Part shown: positions 43,173 through 46,793 of the stretch, piece by piece
Layout: every line of letters begins with the position of its first letter
Numbering within the stretch: the first letter of the stretch is position 1
From: CAYSND01 sp964642235
GTDB lineage: Bacteria > Bacteroidota > Bacteroidia > Bacteroidales > UBA932
Assembly: GCA_964642235.1 (NCBI GenBank)
Contig: CAZXOP010000002.1
Location: 1 to 46,793, forward strand
Length of the DNA stretch: 46,793 nt
Reading direction: 5' to 3'
Notes under the pieces: model-generated
What the model was told of the DNA's origin: nothing
The model's input: the letters and a program-made list of their open reading frames with translations, nothing else
Databases searched by the model: none
Translations under genes and position numbers: made by a program

Positions 43173-43180
43173 TATTTTTG
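43173..43180 (+). promoter_or_regulatory. -7 promoter box for glyS
   Basis: TATTTTTG is a perfect TAnnTTTG match 25 bases before the glyS ATG. Confidence 0.55.
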
Positions 43181-43205
43181 CGAAAATTAAAAGATTTAAT
43201 ATTTA

Positions 43206-44744
43206 ATGACACAGGAAGAACTTTTTAAAAATCTTATAGCACACGCTAAAGAGTATGGGTTTGTGTTCCCTTCCAGCGAAATTTACGACGGATTAAGTGC
43301 AGTTTATGATTATGGTGCCATGGGCGTGGAGTTAAAAAACAATATAAAGAAGTATTGGTGGGACTCTATGGTGAAGCTCAATGAAAATATAGTGGGGCTT
43401 GATTCTGCTATTTTTATGCACCCTAAGATATGGGAGGCTTCAGGGCATGTCGGGGCTTTTAATGATCCTCTAATAGACAATAAAGATTCTAAGAAGAGAT
43501 ATCGTGCTGATGTTTTACTTGAGGATTATATTGCGAAGCTCGAAGAGAAGGTGGAGAAAGAGGTGGAGAAGGGGAGAAAGAGATATGGGGACTCTTTTAA
43601 TGAGGGGGAGTTTCGTTCCACTAACCTTAATGTGCTTCGAAATGCCGAAAAACTCAATAGTGTGAGGGAGGAAGTCTCCTCAGTATTGACTTCGGGGGAC
43701 TTAAAAGCCATTAAAGATTTAATTGTAAAATATGAAATAGCATGTCCTATCTCCGGAAGCAGAAATTGGACAGATGTTAGACAGTTTAATCTTATGTTTA
43801 GCACCCAAGTGGGTAGCGTTACAGATGATGCGGGTGTTATATACCTTCGTCCGGAGACAGCCCAGGGGATCTTTGTTAACTTCTTAAATGTCCAGAAGAC
43901 TTCGAGGATGAAGGTTCCGTTTGGGATAGCTCAAATAGGAAAGGCTTTTAGAAATGAGATAGTTGCTCGACAATTCATTTTTAGAATGAGGGAGTTTGAG
44001 CAGATGGAGATGCAATTTTTTGTGCGTCCCGGAGAGGAGATGGAGTGGTTCTACAAATGGAAAGAGACTCGACTTGCATGGCATCAGGCAATGGGATTCG
44101 GAGATGCAAAATATCGTTTCCATGACCATGAGAAGTTAGCACATTATGCAAATGCCGCCACCGATATTGAGTTTGAATTTCCTTTTGGTTTTAAGGAAAT
44201 TGAGGGGATTCATTCGAGGACCGATTTTGACCTCAGTAACCACCAAAAGTTTTCGGGGAAGAAACTTCAATATTTTGACCCTGAGACCAATGAGAGCTAC
44301 GTTCCTTATGTGGTAGAGACCTCTATTGGACTTGATAGGACTTTCCTTTCTGTGCTTGCGGCAGCTTATTGCGAAGAAAAATTAAACGACGGAGAGGAGA
44401 GAGTGGTGCTGAAGTTCCCTGCTGCGCTTGCACCGGTGAAACTTGCAGTATTGCCCTTGGTGAAAAAGGATGGTCTTCCGGAGATTGCGAGGGAAATTAT
44501 GAACTCCCTGAAATTTGAGTTTAATTGTCAGTATGACGAAAAAGATAGTATTGGGAAACGTTATAGAAGACAGGATGCTATTGGAACACCGTTTTGTGTG
44601 ACGATTGACCACCAAACAAAAGAGGATAATCAAGTAACTATAAGATACAGAGATTCAATGGAACAAGAGAGGGTTCCTATTGAGGCTCTCAAGAATATTA
44701 TTGAGGAAAAAGTTAACTTAAAAGAATTATTAAAAAAGCTATGA
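43206..44744 (+). CDS. glyS: Glycyl-tRNA synthetase, single-chain (alpha2) type
   Basis: This 512-residue class II synthetase charges tRNA-Gly. The N-terminal YDYGAMGVELKNNIKKYWW and HPKIWEASGHVGAFNDPL are characteristic of the homodimeric type, not of the two-subunit E. coli type. Class II motif 2 reads FRNEIVARQFIFRMREFEQ and is followed by MEMQFF. Motif 3 ends ETSIGLDRTFLSVL, and the anticodon-binding domain begins near residue 400 (FPAALAPVKLAVLPL). The stop overlaps the start of the M64 gene (ATGA), so the two are translationally coupled despite unrelated functions. Confidence 0.96.
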   Translation: MTQEELFKNLIAHAKEYGFVFPSSEIYDGLSAVYDYGAMGVELKNNIKKYWWDSMVKLNENIVGLDSAIFMHPKIWEASGHVGAFNDPLIDNKDSKKRYRADVLLEDYIAKLEEKVEKEVEKGRKRYGDSFNEGEFRSTNLNVLRNAEKLNSVREEVSSVLTSGDLKAIKDLIVKYEIACPISGSRNWTDVRQFNLMFSTQVGSVTDDAGVIYLRPETAQGIFVNFLNVQKTSRMKVPFGIAQIGKAFRNEIVARQFIFRMREFEQMEMQFFVRPGEEMEWFYKWKETRLAWHQAMGFGDAKYRFHDHEKLAHYANAATDIEFEFPFGFKEIEGIHSRTDFDLSNHQKFSGKKLQYFDPETNESYVPYVVETSIGLDRTFLSVLAAAYCEEKLNDGEERVVLKFPAALAPVKLAVLPLVKKDGLPEIAREIMNSLKFEFNCQYDEKDSIGKRYRRQDAIGTPFCVTIDHQTKEDNQVTIRYRDSMEQERVPIEALKNIIEEKVNLKELLKKL

Positions 44745-46639
44745 GAAAAAGTACGCTGATATTAATTGCATTGTTTGTTGCATTTTTTTTCACCTCGTGT
44801 GAGAAAGATTATTTAGAAGTTTCCCAGGGGACAGTCGTGGTTGATAATTTAGATACAGAGGTTAAAGTAGAGGTCTCTTCTAATTTGGCATGGTCTATAG
44901 CCTCTAAGGATATATGGTGTAAAGTCTCTCCCACAAGTGGAGTGGGATCTACCACTATAAGTGTAAAAGGGGTCGGTAATGCTGATGCAGCAGATAGGAG
45001 CACTGTTCTTACGATAACTGCAGGTGAAGGGAAAAAGGTCTTTACTAAAACGATTAATGTATCACAGCCCTTTTCAACGATGTCTTTCAGTGCAGACACA
45101 CTCTTTTTTGGTGTTAAAGCGGAGACAAAACAGTTAGATGTTAAAGCTAATTGTAAATGGGTGGTTTCTGCTTCAGGTGGGACAAGCTGGATAAATTCTA
45201 TCTCTCCAACTACCGGGAAAGGGGATGCAAAGATAGAGATAACTACTACAGCCAATACCAAAAGGATGATAGAGGTGGCCACATTATCTTTCTTTTATTC
45301 TGACTATGGGTTTCACTCTAAAGTTCTTGTAAAAGATGCACTTCCAAACCTTCCTCCTGATAAACCTAAATTACTTGCTCCTACTAATGGGGCGACAGGG
45401 GTCTCTGCTATTACAGAATTTTCTTGGAGCTGTTCAGATCCGGATGGCGATAACTTGTCATATACGCTCTATCTGTCAAAAGATAAATCGACTTGGAAAG
45501 AGTATAGTGTAGCGTCTAATAATCTTAAGCTCACTGAATCTTTGGGAACAAATGCCACATGGTATTGGAAAGTTAAAGCAGACGATCTTAACAAAAGAAC
45601 AAACTCGGTCACAGTATCTGATATATGCTCTTTTACAACAGGGAATACGGGGATATATAAAGACGGAGAATATAGAATATATATGAATAGCACCAAAGCA
45701 AATCCTATAAAAATCTTTTTTATGGGGGATGGATATGTGGAAGCAGACTTTTTATATGGAGAGGGACAGTTTGATAAAGATATTGAAGAGGCTATCGAAG
45801 CATTCTTTTCTATTGAGCCATATAAATCTTATAGGGAATACTTTACGGCCTATATTGTTGCAGGAATCTCTAAAGATAGAGGTATGTCTATAACAAGCCA
45901 GAATATTATTAAGAACACTTGTTTTGGGGTTACTAAGACAGGAGCAAGTAATACTACAAGTATGACTTGTAAATCTGATGATGTCTTTGCGTATGCTAAA
46001 AAAGTTCCGGGCATGACAGATGGGGACCTTAATAACACTACCATTGTTTTAATCTCTAACGAGGATGTTTATGGAGGGACTTGCTTAATGTGGTCATCCG
46101 GTAGATCCATAGGGATATCTCCTGTTAGCAGGAAGGGAGCTCCTACATCAATGACCTATTTTCATAGTATTGTTATGCATGAGTCCGGTGGACATGGTTG
46201 GGGCAGGTTAGCTGATGAGTATATAAATGAGCAAAAAACTATCCCACAAGAGGAGGTTGACAAACTAATTAAATGGCAAGGATGGGGAGCTTATCTTAAT
46301 GTTGCTCCCACTAATGACTTAACTAAAGTAAGTTGGAGTGATTTTGTCGGACTACCCGAATATAGTGCGCGTGTAGGGGCTTTTCAAGGAGGGTATTATT
46401 ACTCTTTGGGGATTTGGAGATCAGAGCAGACAAGCTGTATGATTAATAATATGCATTATTATAATGCTGCAAGCAGGCGTCTAATCGTTAAGAGAATATT
46501 GGAGGTTTCAGGAGAAGGTTATACTTTCCAAAAGTTTCTTGCAAAAGATGTTGTAAAAGCTCCTACAAGGGCTAACTATGTTACCAAGAGGGATGAAGAG
46601 AACTTTATTCCTTTAGGACCACCAATATTAATGGATTAA
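44741..46639 (+). CDS. M64 (IgA-peptidase-like) metallopeptidase lipoprotein with BACON domains
   Basis: This 632-residue protein has a lipoprotein signal (FFFTSCEKD, Cys20). Two BACON-like beta-sandwich repeats follow (about residues 23-115 and 118-200; compare WSIASKDIWCKVSPTSG with WVVSASGGTSWINSISPTTG). A fibronectin-like module comes next (PDKPKLLAPTNGATGVSAITEFSW). The catalytic domain, from about residue 310, begins KIFFMGDGY. The zinc motif reads HESGGHGWGRLADEY from His480, with HExxxH spacing instead of the classical HExxH; the downstream Asp-Glu-Tyr fits the M64 family. It is probably surface-anchored and degrades host or mucosal proteins; IgA as substrate is not shown. Confidence 0.85.
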   Translation: MRKSTLILIALFVAFFFTSCEKDYLEVSQGTVVVDNLDTEVKVEVSSNLAWSIASKDIWCKVSPTSGVGSTTISVKGVGNADAADRSTVLTITAGEGKKVFTKTINVSQPFSTMSFSADTLFFGVKAETKQLDVKANCKWVVSASGGTSWINSISPTTGKGDAKIEITTTANTKRMIEVATLSFFYSDYGFHSKVLVKDALPNLPPDKPKLLAPTNGATGVSAITEFSWSCSDPDGDNLSYTLYLSKDKSTWKEYSVASNNLKLTESLGTNATWYWKVKADDLNKRTNSVTVSDICSFTTGNTGIYKDGEYRIYMNSTKANPIKIFFMGDGYVEADFLYGEGQFDKDIEEAIEAFFSIEPYKSYREYFTAYIVAGISKDRGMSITSQNIIKNTCFGVTKTGASNTTSMTCKSDDVFAYAKKVPGMTDGDLNNTTIVLISNEDVYGGTCLMWSSGRSIGISPVSRKGAPTSMTYFHSIVMHESGGHGWGRLADEYINEQKTIPQEEVDKLIKWQGWGAYLNVAPTNDLTKVSWSDFVGLPEYSARVGAFQGGYYYSLGIWRSEQTSCMINNMHYYNAASRRLIVKRILEVSGEGYTFQKFLAKDVVKAPTRANYVTKRDEENFIPLGPPILMD

Positions 46640-46793
46640 GGAACGAATTTCCCTAAGAACCACTAAGCCAAGCATAAAGTAAGCGGAAGTATGTCGTCAT
46701 CAGACGACCGACACGGGTCGGGTTTGCGTGAGCAAACGGAAAGACAGTAGTGTCGTGCCTCCTTTCCCCACCGGGGAAACACAAAGGGGGTAG
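46640..46793. repeat. Hairpin-array spacer at the window's right end
   Basis: Downstream of the M64 gene at least five perfect small hairpins follow each other: GTCGTC/GACGAC (46693-46708), CGAC/GTCG (46709-46720), GTTTGC/GCAAAC (46722-46737), GACA/TGTC (46743-46754) and TTTCCCC/GGGGAAA (46763-46779). Loops are ATCA, ACGG, GTGA, GTAG and ACC. A weaker GGAA/TTCC pair lies at 46640-46652. Stem sequences differ, and local G+C is clearly higher than in other spacers. No coding frame, tRNA or T-run terminator is evident. The region continues past the window. Confidence 0.55.

Noticed and set aside
44809..45282. A 157-codon leftward open frame opposite the M64 peptidase gene
   Set aside because: It lies within the BACON-domain coding region of the opposite strand and has no recognisable features of its own.

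Overview
The window is an A+T-rich stretch of bacterial chromosome that I place in the Bacteroidota, most likely an uncultured member of the order Bacteroidales. Four things point there. Perfect TAnnTTTG -7 boxes sit in front of at least 17 transcription units, mostly without Shine-Dalgarno sequences. The outer-membrane and lipoprotein repertoire is typical: a BACON-type M64 peptidase, a short TonB and FadL/PorV-like barrels. The coaX, barrel, TPR, lptC and ppiD genes form one block. SufS, SufE, SufT and FolK are linked. There is no phage, insertion sequence, CRISPR array or rRNA; this is mostly core chromosome.

Layout. From 1 to 2.2 kb lie thyA, folA and a truncated neurotransmitter:sodium symporter, all leftward. 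From 2.3 to 5.8 kb are a secreted endonuclease/exonuclease/phosphatase-like protein, the GTPase YchF and a lipoprotein with two SGNH domains, the first catalytically dead. From 5.8 to 11.9 kb an envelope-biogenesis operon runs leftward: coaX, outer-membrane barrel, TPR protein, lptC, ppiD. From 12 to 16.5 kb are a DUF4143-type AAA ATPase and mfd, which has no ATG start. An extremely A+T-rich gap with one perfect DnaA box separates divergent mfd and ruvB.

From 16.8 to 22.9 kb are ruvB, a C45-type Ntn hydrolase, an unrecognised barrel-tailed secreted protein and a GH20 hexosaminidase. From 23 to 28.9 kb are sdhA and sdhB without a cytochrome b gene, an alpha/beta hydrolase, a DmpA/P1 peptidase and hflX, ending in a bidirectional terminator. 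From 28.9 to 32.4 kb are tonB, tRNA-Ala(GGC), ybeY and mnmG. A 24-bp perfect palindrome containing the consensus ParB site (parS) holds the stop codons of both mnmG and the convergent acetyltransferase gene.

From 32.4 to 37.2 kb, leftward genes encode a GNAT acetyltransferase, a long-chain acyl-CoA synthetase, a threonine-aldolase-like enzyme, GcvH and RuvA. From 37.3 to 39.7 kb is the rightward sufS-sufE-sufT-folK operon. From 39.6 to 43.1 kb are two tandem paralogues of unknown family, separated by a hairpin-rich spacer, and dsbD. From 43.2 kb to the end are glyS and an M64 peptidase lipoprotein. The window closes in a second spacer packed with at least five consecutive small perfect hairpins.

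The strongest observations are the parS site beside mnmG, the origin-like mfd/ruvB gap about 15.6 kb from it, the two hairpin-array spacers, and sdhAB without its membrane anchor. The first two together suggest that the window lies near the replication origin, which is an inference.
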